A model generated the notes under the pieces. That model had not been told where the DNA came from. It ran no database searches and saw nothing but the letters and a program-made list of their open reading frames with translations. Positions 1 through 9,450 of a stretch of 32,347 nt of DNA are shown here, in pieces. The position numbers were made by a program, and so were the translations under genes. Source of the DNA: Phytophthora quininea (Eukaryota; Oomycota; Peronosporomycetes; Peronosporales; Peronosporaceae); the NCBI GenBank assembly GCA_011947345.1, contig JAAVTG010000099.1, positions 1 to 32,347 of the forward strand, written 5' to 3'. The stretch's first letter is position 1. Every line of letters begins with the position of its first letter.

Positions 1-317
1 ACACTCGACGCGCGTTCACGCTGTGAGTTCCGCTGCGCCCTCTGACGCAAGAACAGACCCATATAGTGTGTGTGGACGTCCTGGGACGTAGCCGTTGTTT
101 CAGCGCTCGTAAACAGCGTGGAGAAGCGCGTGACGAGGCAGAGGTCCCCTATCGATACCGGTTTGGCGCGTTTGACGGGCGATTTCTGGGGACACAGAGG
201 GCCGAGAGAGGTGGCGATGGTAGCATCTCGCAGCTGGAGAGCGCGTGGTTGTGCGCGTGTAGGTTTGGTGCGCGTTTGCGCGATTTTGTGTCCGAGTGGG
301 ATGAGTGAGTTAGAGCT

Positions 318-389
318 AGCACTTTGGCGCAGAGGAAGCGTGTTGGGCTCATAACCCAAAGGTCGTTGGATCGAGACCAACAAGTGCTA
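318..389 (+). tRNA. tRNA-iMet: Initiator tRNA-Met (CAT), array copy 1
   Basis: The sequence folds as a full cloverleaf. Acceptor arm: AGCACTT (318-324) with AAGTGCT (382-388), discriminator A389. D arm: GCGC/GCGT. Anticodon arm: TTGGG-CTCATAA-CCCAA with anticodon CAT at 350-352. T arm: GTTGG-ATCGAGA-CCAAC. It has the marks of a eukaryotic initiator rather than an elongator: an A1:T72 pair, three consecutive G:C pairs at the base of the anticodon stem, and A at positions 54 and 60 of the T loop in place of the usual T54 and pyrimidine 60. Internal A box (TGGCGCAGAGG) and B box (GGATCGAGACC) are present. It has no intron. TCTTTT follows directly as the pol III stop. Confidence 0.96.
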
Positions 390-874
390 TCTTTTGTCTG
401 TGCCTCTTTTTGCAGCTCGCCGCATCGAAAGGAGAGAAATTAGACCCACAGGCACGCTCGAGGGTCCTAGCACACGGCTACCGTCACTCAGGGACGACGT
501 GTTGGTCGGAGGGACGCTGCAGCGAGCGTTGGTGTTGGCCGGGCTTGTGTCCACGACACTCGACGCGCGTTCACGCTGTGAGTTCCGCTGCGCGCCTCTG
601 ACGCAAGAACAGACCCATATAGTGTGTGGACGTCCTGGGACGTAGCCGTTGTTTCAGCGCTCGTAAACAGCGTGCGGAAGCGCGTGACGAGGCGGGAGGT
701 CCCCGTATCGATACCGGTTTGGCGCGTTTGACGGGCGATTTCTGGGGACACAGAGGGCCGAGAGAGGTGGCGATGGTAGCATCTCGCAGCTGGAGAGCGC
801 GTGGTTGTGCGCGTGTAGGTTTGGTGCGCGTTTGCGCGATTTTTGTGTCCGAGTGGGATGAGTGAGTTAGAGCT

Positions 875-946
875 AGCACTTTGGCGCAGAGGAAGCGTGT
901 TGGGCTCATAACCCAAAGGTCGTTGGATCGAGACCAACAAGTGCTA
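875..946 (+). tRNA. tRNA-iMet: Initiator tRNA-Met (CAT), array copy 2
   Basis: Identical over all 72 nt to copy 1, with the same A1:T72, G:C triplet and A54/A60 initiator marks. TCTTTT terminator follows. The spacer after it lacks about 9 bp (AAAGGAGAGAAATT reduced to AAATT near 985), which makes this the shortest unit. Confidence 0.96.
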
Positions 947-1422
947 TCTTTTGTCTGTGCCTCTTTGCAGCTCGCCGCATCGAAATTAGACCCACAGGCA
1001 CGCTCGAGGGTCCTAGCACACGGCTACCGTCACTCAGGGACGACGTGTTGGTCGGAGGGACGCTGCAGCGAGCGTTGGTGTTGGCCGGGCTTGTGTCCAC
1101 GACACTCGACGCGCGTTCACGCTGTGAGTTCCGCTGCGCGCCTCTGACGCAAGAACAGACCCATATAGTGTGTGTGGACGTCCTGGGACGTAGCCGTTGT
1201 TTCAGCGCTCGTAAACAGCGTGCGGAAGCGCGTGACGAGGCGGGAGGTCCCCGTATCGATACCGGTTTGGCGCGTTTGACGGGCGATTTCTGGGGACACA
1301 GAGGGCCGAGAGAGGTGGCGATGGTAGCATCTCGCAGCTGGAGAGCGCGTGGTTGTGCGCGTGTAGGTTTGGTGCGCGTTTGCGCGATTTTTGTGTCCGA
1401 GTGGGATGAGTGAGTTAGAGCT

Positions 1423-1494
1423 AGCACTTTGGCGCAGAGGAAGCGTGTTGGGCTCATAACCCAAAGGTCGTTGGATCGAGACCAACAAGTGCTA
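1423..1494 (+). tRNA. tRNA-iMet: Initiator tRNA-Met (CAT), array copy 3
   Basis: Identical over all 72 nt to copy 1. TCTTTT terminator follows. Confidence 0.96.
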
Positions 1495-1977
1495 TCTTTT
1501 GTCTGTGCCTCTTTTGCAGCTCGCCGCATCGAAAGGAGAGAAATTAGACCCACAGGCACGCTCGAGGGTCCTAGCACGGCTACCGTCACTCAGGGACGAC
1601 GTGTTGGTCGGAGGGACGCTGCAGCGAGCGTTGGTGTTGGCCGGGCTTGTGTCCACGACACTCGACGCGCGTTCACGCTGTGAGTTCCGCTGCGCGCCTC
1701 TGACGCAAGAACAGACCCATATAGTGTGTGTGGACGTCCTGGGACGTAGCCGTTGTTTCAGCGCTCGTAAACAGCGTGCGGAAGCGCGTGACGAGGCGGG
1801 AGGTCCCCGTATCGATACCGGTTTGGCGCGTTTGACGGGCGATTTCTGGGGACACAGAGGGCCGAGAGAGTGGCGATGGTAGCATCTCGCAGCTGGAGAG
1901 CGCGTGGTTGTGCGCGTGTAGGTTTGGTGCGCGTTTGCGCGATTTTTGTGTCCGAGTGGGATGAGTGAGTTAGAGCT

Positions 1978-2049
1978 AGCACTTTGGCGCAGAGGAAGCG
2001 TGTTGGGCTCATAACCCAAAGGTCGTTGGATCGAGACCAACAAGTGCTA
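1978..2049 (+). tRNA. tRNA-iMet: Initiator tRNA-Met (CAT), array copy 4
   Basis: Identical over all 72 nt to copy 1. TCTTTT terminator follows. Confidence 0.96.
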
Positions 2050-2533
2050 TCTTTTGTCTGTGCCTCTTTTGCAGCTCGCCGCATCGAAAGGAGAGAAATT
2101 AGACCCACAGGCACGCTCGAGGGTCCTAGCACACGGCTACCGTCACTCAGGGACGACGTGTTGGTCGGAGGGACGCTGCAGCGAGCGTTGGTGTTGGCCG
2201 GGCTTGTGTCCACGACACTCGACGCGCGTTCACGCTGTGAGTTCCGCTGCGCGCCTCTGACGCAAGAACAGACCCATATAGTGTGTGTGACGTCCTGGGA
2301 CGTAGCCGTTGTTTCAGCGCTCGTAAACAGCGTGCGGAAGCGCGTGACGAGGCGGGAGGTCCCCGTATCGATACCGGTTTGGCGCGTTTGACGGGCGATT
2401 TCTGGGGACACAGAGGGCCGAGAGAGGTGGCGATGGTAGCATCTCGCAGCTGGAGAGCGCGTGGTTGTGCGCGTGTAGGTTTGGTGCGCGTTTGCGCGAT
2501 TTTGTGTCCGAGTGGGATGAGTGAGTTAGAGCT

Positions 2534-2605
2534 AGCACTTTGGCGCAGAGGAAGCGTGTTGGGCTCATAACCCAAAGGTCGTTGGATCGAGACCAACAAG
2601 TGCTA
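2534..2605 (+). tRNA. tRNA-iMet: Initiator tRNA-Met (CAT), array copy 5
   Basis: Identical over all 72 nt to copy 1. TCTTTT terminator follows. Confidence 0.96.
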
Positions 2606-3091
2606 TCTTTTGTCTGTGCCTCTTTTGCAGCTCGCCGCATCGAAAGGAGAGAAATTAGACCCACAGGCACGCTCGAGGGTCCTAGCACACGGCTACCGTC
2701 ACTCAGGGACGACGTGTTGGTCGGAGGGACGCTGCAGCGAGCGTTGGTGTTGGCCGGGCTTGTGTCCACGACACTCGACGCGCGTTCACGCTGTGAGTTC
2801 CGCTGCGCGCCTCTGACGCAAGAACAGACCCATATAGTGTGTGTGGACGTCCTGGGACGTAGCCGTTGTTTCAGCGCTCGTAAACAGCGTGCGGAAGCGC
2901 GTGACGAGGCGGGAGGTCCCCGTATCGATACCGGTTTGGCGCGTTTGACGGGCGATTTCTGGGGACACAGAGGGCCGAGAGAGGTGGCGATGGTAGCATC
3001 TCGCAGCTGGAGAGCGCGTGGTTGTGCGCGTGTAGGTTTGGTGCGCGTTTGCGCGATTTTTGTGTCCGAGTGGGATGAGTGAGTTAGAGCT

Positions 3092-3163
3092 AGCACTTTG
3101 GCGCAGAGGAAGCGTGTTGGGCTCATAACCCAAAGGTCGTTGGATCGAGACCAACAAGTGCTA
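3092..3163 (+). tRNA. tRNA-iMet: Initiator tRNA-Met (CAT), array copy 6
   Basis: Identical over all 72 nt to copy 1. TCTTTT terminator follows. Confidence 0.96.
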
Positions 3164-3648
3164 TCTTTTGTCTGTGCCTCTTTTTGCAGCTCGCCGCATC
3201 GAAAGGAGAGAAATTAGACCCACAGGCACGCTCGAGGGTCCTAGCACACGGCTACCGTCACTCAGGGACGACGTGTTGGTCGGAGGGACGCTGCAGCGAG
3301 CGTTGGTGTTGGCCGGGCTTGTGTCCACGACACTCGACGCGCGTTCACGCTGTGAGTTCCGCTGCGCGCCTCTGACGCAAGAACAGACCCATATAGTGTG
3401 TGTGGACGTCCTGGGACGTAGCCGTTGTTTCAGCGCTCGTAAACAGCGTGCGGAAGCGCGTGACGAGGCGGAGGTCCCCGTATCGATACCGGTTTGGCGC
3501 GTTTGACGGGCGATTTCTGGGGACACAGAGGGCCGAGAGAGGTGGCGATGGTAGCATCTCGCAGCTGGAGAGCGCGTGGTTGTGCGCGTGTAGGTTTGGT
3601 GCGCGTTTGCGGGATTTTGTGTCCGAGTGGGATGAGTGAGTTAGAGCT

Positions 3649-3720
3649 AGCACTTTGGCGCAGAGGAAGCGTGTTGGGCTCATAACCCAAAGGTCGTTGG
3701 ATCGAGACCAACAAGTGCTA
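3649..3720 (+). tRNA. tRNA-iMet: Initiator tRNA-Met (CAT), last array copy, terminator lost
   Basis: Identical over all 72 nt to copy 1, but the array breaks at its last base. Instead of TCTTTT the next bases are TAACTTTGG. The next run of four or more T on this strand is near 3802, inside the mariner element, so a primary transcript would carry a trailer of about 80 nt. The internal promoter boxes are intact. Its spacer carries one of the few substitutions in the array (TTTGCGGGA for TTTGCGCGA near 3610). Confidence 0.95.
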
Positions 3721-3749
3721 TAACTTTGGTATGTCCACTCTAGAAAGTA

Positions 3750-5377
3750 CTACTCCGATCCAGAACAGTAGTCACGTACTACGCTTGTAGCGGGACGAAA
3801 ATTTTTGCCGCATAAAATGACTTGACTTTATTATGTTGTTACAATGTTAAGCCAGCCGCAGTGACTGCAGACTGGCCAACGTCGCGAGGGCACAAAGACT
3901 CACAGGAAGTCTTCCCTTGCGCACTAGTTTACTTTTTGACATGTGGGTTGGACGGAAGTTGTTGCCGCCGCGGTCCTTCATGCACGCGACCATCGTCGTC
4001 TGCAGTGAAAGAAACGCGCGGTCAACAGTCGAGCTAGGAAGCTCCCAAAATGCCTCCGTCACCACCAACACCAGATCATCCAGCGTCCGGGTTGTTTTCT
4101 TTTCTGCCGGGCCTGAATTGTGTTAAACACGCTCACATCACAGGTGTTGAAATCTGGGCTGTTAGGTCGTTGAAAGTGTAGCTTGACGTCCATACCAGTA
4201 GCGTTAGTAACAGCCACAAACTCCGGGTCAGAGGGTCAATATGGGGAGACGCATTGTCTTGCTGTACGACAATGCGTTCCTCTCCTCTAGCATGAGGCCA
4301 CTGAGACGAGAGCGCCGGCAGCAAGGCAATGATGAGCTTCTCGCGATGGGTGGCCTTGGTCAACGACACGTCCTTCAGCACCAGCGTGCCAGCGGGTCTG
4401 TTGCAGCTGTTTCTTTTCGCCGGTGCGTACTCGATGAAGGGCCACATGCCCAGTTTGCCATAAAAATCGCCCTACTGTGGCGTCCCAGCGAGGCCGTGCC
4501 ACTGCTTCAAGGAACATCACCTTGCCGATGAAGCTCTTGCTCTGCAGTGTGCGCTCAGGTACAGGCTCATCGGGAAGAAGAACAAAGCGCTTAGCTACCT
4601 CAGTCACATAGAAGAGCTTTTCGTCCACATGAACGGCGTCATACATGTCGTCGAACTGACAAGAAGCTCTATCTACGTGACTGAGGAAATGGAGCAGGCG
4701 CTGTTGTTTGTTTGCGTCTGTCAACCAGGGCTTGGCCACGCTTGTGGCAACTCGTGCGTCGCCTTGCCGAATCCTGCGCTGCAGGGTGGTCGCCGGGATT
4801 CCACATGCTGCCGCTGCCTCGCGGATAGTAGAGCGTTGGTTGAGGGGACGGCTCGCAGCCGTTGCAGAGCTGCGGTGTGGTCGACGGGATGCTGACCAGT
4901 GGAGGGCTTGAGCGAGTAAGCAGCATAAATGCCGGTGACGACGGCGCACCGCTTCGCACGCTTCCACACGCGCGAAAACGTTCGTGCGTGGGCCTTATGG
5001 TGCTTAGCCACCGTGACGAGGACGCCTCTGGGCAGATCACCGTCGTTAGACCGTTTGAGCAGGTCACTAACGATACAGCGTCTTTCATCGTTGATGGTCT
5101 CCTTACGGCGGCGGTTTGAGGGAGAGTCGGTAATGCGGGCCATGCTGGGTTTGAGGGAGCACTTGAGGAGGGGCGAAATCTGTTGTGATGAACAGCTGAA
5201 AGTGATCTATGAGGCCCCTGATCGGCTGCGAGCCATTCATCACCGACAACACGCACACCGTTCGATTCGTATTGCTCTCGTCTTTCAGTATCTGCCAATC
5301 AGCATGCAGTGACACCAATTTTGACGAATAGCGGCAGTACTATGTAGTTTTCTGACATCTGTTGTGGATCGGAGTAG
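3750..5377 (-). mobile_element. Tc1/mariner element with inverted ends and TA target duplication
   Basis: The ends are inverted copies. The sequence from 3748 (TACTACTCCGATCC...) matches the reverse complement of 5359-5379 at 20 of 21 positions, and similarity continues weakly for about six more bases. The dinucleotide TA at 3748-3749 and at 5378-5379 is the expected Tc1/mariner target duplication. The 1.63-kb element holds one broken transposase on the minus strand. It lies 29 bp beyond the last tRNA-Met gene. Both ends are present, so it could have been mobilised in trans. Confidence 0.85.
3847..5143 (-). pseudogene. Mariner-family DD34D transposase, frameshifted
   Basis: Reading the minus strand from the ATG at 5143, four pieces in different frames give a mariner transposase of roughly 430 residues. 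An N-terminal helix-turn-helix region is followed by the first catalytic motif HVDEKLFY (about 4630), then QQDNASPH with the second Asp (about 4250), then SPDFN with the third Asp (about 4150). The last two Asp are separated by 34 residues if the frame change is allowed, as in DD34D mariners. A C-terminal tail with GGN and SLQ motifs runs to the stop near 3847. Frame changes fall near 4900, near 4440, and between 4150 and 4230. All three Asp codons survive, but the frame breaks make it non-functional as read. Cut-and-paste transposition at TA sites is the known activity of the family. Confidence 0.82.
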
Positions 5378-6389
5378 TAGTATTTGCGCTGGCTTTTGTA
5401 CGCCCCGTGGTGTGGATATTTTCTAAGATGAAATGGGTAACCGTCGCCTTTGCTTATGTTTGATAAAGCATGTCAAGTTGGTCTTATTGCGACATTGTGA
5501 ATCCATGGAACTTCTGCTAACGTAGTAGCGAGCTTCCACACACAGCAAAACACTGTCAGGCGAATGTTGGGCGTATTATGAAGAAATCAGATCCGACCCT
5601 GCCCGAGCTGGTGCAGCCTCCACTCACTGTCTACGCTGTAGGCAAATATACACGGAAGCTACAGGCACGAGCCTTCGCCTGTACGTCGAAACACTCTCCC
5701 GCACGCTCAAAGCCCTGTGGCACGAGCAGACAAAGGTTGTCAAATCCCATGGATTCCCTTACGGGAGCACCGGAATACACATAACTCCGGCTGGAAGTCA
5801 CATTGGAATGCGACTAGCACTCCACACACAAGGGCCCTTTCGCCCAACACTTCCATATTAATGGGGTCTAACCAAAACGTACTCTATCTGCCACTCTTTA
5901 CTCTTGGCCTGACCAAACGAACACTCACTTCACGAAGGTCTGTGTTTGCTGGCAGGCATAACCCAACAACAAGGCAAGGTGCTTACTTAGGATGCTTGGC
6001 CTCTTGGAAAGTCGGGGGGGTCTACTCTGATTGTATTGCCCTTGCGGGCTCCTACTCATCTAATCCTGCCTGTCCCGATGATTGTATACAAATATTAAGT
6101 GAAATGTGAGCGGTGCCGTCCGAGCCACTCATCCCAAGATTAACGACTAGGCGACGGTTCACAAATAATCACCAGTCGGTATAGTGACCCGCAACGAACC
6201 TTCGCCGCACAATGTCATTGGTCCAAATCGCCCTCCTTCATCCACCAATGGCGGAGGCGACGATTGGCCGTCGCATCTTAGAAAATATCGACACCACACA
6301 ATGGAATGGAATAAGGAGATAGCGCTGCGGCGAAATGAGATGAGAAGAGCTCGCCGTGCTCAAATTATCAACCGAACGTTTGAATAGCT
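5378..6389. other. Non-coding stretch, no gene recognised
   Basis: Only short unrelated open frames are present. The longest, a plus-strand frame at about 5717-6109, shows no domain I recognise and has uneven composition. The stretch may hold an old LTR or other transposon remnant, but I see neither terminal repeats nor a coding motif to support that. A second short plus-strand frame (6184-6387) is also unrecognised. Confidence 0.5.
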
Positions 6390-7180
6390 GGTGTTGGAGT
6401 TGGTGGAGACGGAGCTGCTTCTTTTACGGAATTTGGTGCTAGCTCATGACATAGCCAGCGGAGTGGACTAGTTTGAAGTTGGATAGGCGACAAAATCTTC
6501 GTCGAGCGGCTTGCAATTGAAATACTTAGGTTGCTGTTGCCCTCACGGACGGTTGTCACGCAGCGTGTGAAGAAGATGTCAGGCTTATAAAGCGTAGCTG
6601 TGGGCATCGTGGCTTCGCGCTGGTGACGCTTGTAGCGAGGAACATGTAGTACTTGGTTATTTCTCCATTGAGCCATTCGACGAACACACTTACAGCGCTA
6701 ATAGCCTTGTTCACCTTCTTCTGCGGCACATTGATCCTGCAGTATTTGTAGGGGCAGCAAAATAGGTTTATGCAAGCGCACGCTGGATCACCGTAGATTA
6801 ATTGTTGTGGTCACTCTAGAGCGATAATTCTCTGGAATATCAGGGTTTGGACAAGCTTGTGACCATTACAAATGGCATGTTGGCCTTTCAGTAACTAGCA
6901 GATTCGCCGAACAGTTCCATCGATGAACACCCATGCTTCCAGGAGCTTTTGACGAAATTGATGAGAAAGTAGTTGTTTAACCTTTGAAAATTCTGGCCGT
7001 GTCATGAAACAAAAACTTCCCCAATGTGTCGTTGAGTACAGAGCGCCTGAATATGTATTGGCATCAACGCTGGCTGTTAAATGAGCACGTTTGCGTTTTT
7101 AGCGTAAAGATGCTCCGCGCAGAGATTCAGCATGCTAATCAAAATAGGAAGTGGCTGCTGCTACCAATTTTTTTGTTTAT
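6390..7180 (-). pseudogene. Harbinger/PIF-like (DDE_Tnp_4) transposase relic
   Basis: Minus-strand fragments in several frames match the order of a Harbinger-type transposase. The first is a VFIDGTVRRIC motif (FIDGT at about 6914-6928, first catalytic Asp), followed by an in-frame TAG and then a CNGHK stretch that resembles the family's YNGHKR. Next comes IYGDPA (about 6785-6800, second catalytic Asp region), then an NKAISAV...FVEWLNGEI segment (about 6660-6720) that corresponds to the conserved NKxMSxVRxxVEWxFGxI block. A shifted tail runs to about 6390. Stop codons and frame changes make it a relic. No single frame covers it, so it would be missed by ORF calling. The assignment is from motif order recalled from the family; no ends were found. 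Confidence 0.6.
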
Positions 7181-7290
7181 AATCGGTCCAATTTCCCGCA
7201 AAACCCCAACCACAACGACGTCGGTAGTTAGAAAATACAACTATCCAATTTAAAAGGGAGAGGGAGAACCGTTCATTTCTCAGCATCACG

Positions 7291-8520
7291 ATGGTATCGT
7301 TGAAGTGCGCCGACCCTCTAGACAACAGCGCCTACGAGAAGTCGTCCGAAGGCGACAACAGCAGCACGGTATTCAGCATAAGCAGCTGTTCGAGGGTACG
7401 GAGTCATGAGTCTTGGGACGACAGCGTTGACGGCCAGCTACCTGACGACACGCCGACTCAACGACTGGAGCCGCCGGATGTGATCGAGTTCACGGTGAAG
7501 GAATTCAAGGACATTTTTAGCCTGTGGGATTCGTTCGAAACTGCATTTGAGAAGTGCGTTGATGCGACAATTTATAGTCTAACGGAACTAATGCTAACAA
7601 ACGATACTTGCTTACAGCTACCAGAAGAAAACGATGCAAAACTACGCCGTCCGGACGATAAATTCGGGGGCAGATCGAAATCAACTGCGACGGGAGAACG
7701 CTGCTAAGACGGGGCACTTCCCGTGTTATTTGATGAAGCACTAGTGTACTACACGAAGACTTAGATGTGCACGCACGGCGGCTCTTTCAAGTCGCGCGGG
7801 GGCGGAAGTCGGAAAAACCATAGTGCTCGCAGTATTGGATGCAAGGCCAGGTTGAGTGCAGTTCTCTCGTGTACTGAGGACGGTGAATGCAGCGTTCGCG
7901 TCAGCTCCCACAAACCAACGCACAACCACCCACTCACAGTTGACGTGTTTACACGTACGCTGAAGCGCACAACGTAACTTCTCCAACGACACTTGATGCG
8001 GTCAAGACGATGTGGAAAGGTGAGAAAATAGTGCTTGACATCTCTGGTTGATAATACGACTAACCGCTTTTTCTTGTGTATCCAGGAGGCACTAAGGAGA
8101 AAAAATCTTTGGTACTTGCGGGACATGTCGGAAAAGCCGATACTACCCAAGGACGTGAAGAACATCATCGCGCAAATGCAGCACGAGTCGTACACATCCA
8201 CGGATGACAACGTTCGGCTAAACCAGGTCTTGGAGGACTTTTGCGAAGGACCCGGTGATGCTGTCAATGTCTTCAACGACAAATCTACAGGTCTGACTAG
8301 TTGTATAACTTTTCAGACCGCTCACATGCGCTGAATGAGCCATAAGTTTCCTGATGTGGTTTGTATTGACGCGACGTACGGACCAACAGCAACCGGTGAG
8401 AATTGGTGAACTTGCTACAAATAATATATGTGGCCGCTATACCAATATTTTGCTGTTGGTGCAGCATACACTAACACTTCTGATATTTATAATGTTTGCA
8501 GGTGTCGACTGTTTAGCTTC
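7291..8520 (+). pseudogene. MULE transposase with FAR1-type zinc domain, 5' part, broken
   Basis: Exon 1 (7291-7553) encodes an acidic N terminus and the start of a FAR1-type domain. A 64-bp intron (7554-7617, GTGCGT...TTACAG, branch GCTAAC) restores the reading of that domain. It continues after a frame change at about 7740 and an in-frame TAG just before 7765 into a GGSFKSRG...GCKARL block and the closing HNHPLT (His-x-His ligands). A second intron lies at 8020-8085 (branch CTAAC). The following exon carries the PKDVKNII block, and after a TGA at 8332-8334 the motif VVCIDATYGP with the first catalytic Asp. A possible third intron (8396-8501) leads to RLFSF, which fits the block after DATYGTN in MULE transposases. 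There the sequence is cut by a gypsy fragment. Retained introns show it was once an expressed multi-exon gene. Confidence 0.72.
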
Positions 8521-8571
8521 AACGGCCAGCGTGCTGCGAAGTGGTTGTATCTTCGCAGCACGCTGGTCGTT
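8521..8571. repeat. 21-bp inverted repeat with 9-nt loop at the gypsy/MULE junction
   Basis: Bases 8521-8541 are the reverse complement of 8551-8571 with one mismatch, separated by TGGTTGTAT. The right arm belongs to the gypsy integrase coding sequence (the residues NDQRAAK on the minus strand). The left arm is an inverted extra copy lying exactly where MULE-like sequence (RLFSF) ends. It has the form of a fold-back duplication made at a break or template switch. Confidence 0.85.
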
Positions 8572-9450
8572 GCGGGCCACCATGACCTGGTCGCCGGGTT
8601 TGTATTCATGCTCCGTCCGTCCTCGGTTTTCTCGCTCGTTAATCCGCTGGACCTGCTTGTCCTTGGGCGTCTGCTGGTGTTGCCAATTGACCTTGGTCGG
8701 AATATCGAACAGCATATCGCGTCCAAACACCGCTTGACTTGGAGACATCCGAGTCGTAGTGTGATGTTGGGCTCGAAGCGCGAACGATATCGCAGACAAG
8801 CAATTTTCCCAATCGCCTTGCGACTTGATGGTGTGTGCTCGCAACTTCTCGTTGATCGATCGATGCGCCCGCTCGATGACTTCATTTGCTGGGGATTCTT
8901 CGCTGTGGTGCTAAACGCGTTGGACCCATAACTTGCCAGCAACTCCCGAAATTCACCCCGAAATTCCGCGCCTTGATCACAAATACAGCGTCCTGGCCGT
9001 GGGTGTTTAATCATCATATTCACCTGGGCTGCTGTGCGCTGCTCCGTTTGCGCCGGTTCCGCCGCCGCGGCGTGATTTGCTTCTTCTTTCCAGTAGTCGA
9101 CGAGCTCGTCCACATCCCGCTTGTACTGTGACGAAGTTCGGGTGGCTGCCGCGGCTCCCCATAGTACCTGGGTCACTTTCGGCGCCGGCGGCGCTACGGT
9201 TTGGTCCCGATTTGCGCGGGGGCGGTACTTGGGGATTGCGGGTTCCGGAAACACTCTTGCGGCGCGTGGTTCTTCCAGGCGTTACCCCGCTCCTTGCAGA
9301 ACGGGCAGCCTTCGTGGCTGGCCTTACGTTTGCGATCGGGCTTCTCCGTGTCTTTGTGTAACTCAGTTCGTGTGGCCACGGACGAGTTTGAGGTTGGTGC
9401 TCTTGCGCAGCATTCGTTGATTGACGGCAAATTTCAGAAAATATGGCGAC
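8521..9450 (-). mobile_element. Ty3/gypsy retrotransposon fragment, gag joined to integrase
   Basis: On the minus strand the fragment starts near 9450 with gag-like sequence. It has a zinc-knuckle-like CPFCKERG...H...C motif (about 9260-9310), then a linker rich in Ala and Gln. It passes directly into the integrase core at about 9010: CDQGAEF with the second catalytic Asp, then, after a one-base frame change near 8900, NEVIERAH with the catalytic Glu. It ends with the integrase C-terminal region (RTEHEYKPGDQVMVAR, about 8580-8640). Protease, reverse transcriptase, RNase H and the first integrase Asp are missing, so an internal deletion has fused gag to integrase. No LTRs are seen. It sits between two halves of the MULE relic. 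Confidence 0.7.

Larger units (their letters stand above)
1..3720 (+). repeat. Tandem array of ~556-bp units, each with one initiator tRNA-Met gene
   Basis: The same unit recurs head to tail. tRNA starts lie at 318, 875, 1423, 1978, 2534, 3092 and 3649, giving spacings of 557, 548, 555, 556, 558 and 557 bp. Each unit is the 72-nt tRNA, a TCTTTT pol III stop, then about 480 bp of GC-rich spacer with no recognisable gene. Base 1 falls inside a spacer, so the array continues upstream. The repeat stops exactly at the end of the seventh tRNA (3720). Spacers differ mostly by small indels (for example T3, T4 or T5 in the run after the terminator, and a 9-bp loss near 987 that makes the 548-bp unit) and hardly at all by substitution. 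Long open frames on both strands of the spacer follow from high GC and repetition and are not taken as genes. Confidence 0.95.

Noticed and set aside
318..389. Elongator tRNA-Met
   Set aside because: The A1:T72 pair, the G:C triplet in the anticodon stem and A54/A60 in the T loop are initiator features.
66..3714. Many open frames of 60-270 codons on both strands of the tRNA array
   Set aside because: They repeat with the unit, cross the tRNA genes, overlap each other in all frames and change with one-base indels. High GC and repetition explain them.
1..3720. CRISPR-like array
   Set aside because: The units are about 556 bp, nearly identical throughout and contain tRNA genes; there are no short repeats with unique spacers.
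5717..6109. 130-codon plus-strand frame
   Set aside because: No domain, no neighbouring support and composition like non-coding DNA; possibly part of an old repeat.
8428..8931. 167-codon plus-strand frame over the gypsy fragment
   Set aside because: Beyond its first residues, which read the MULE RLFSF block, it is the antisense of the integrase.
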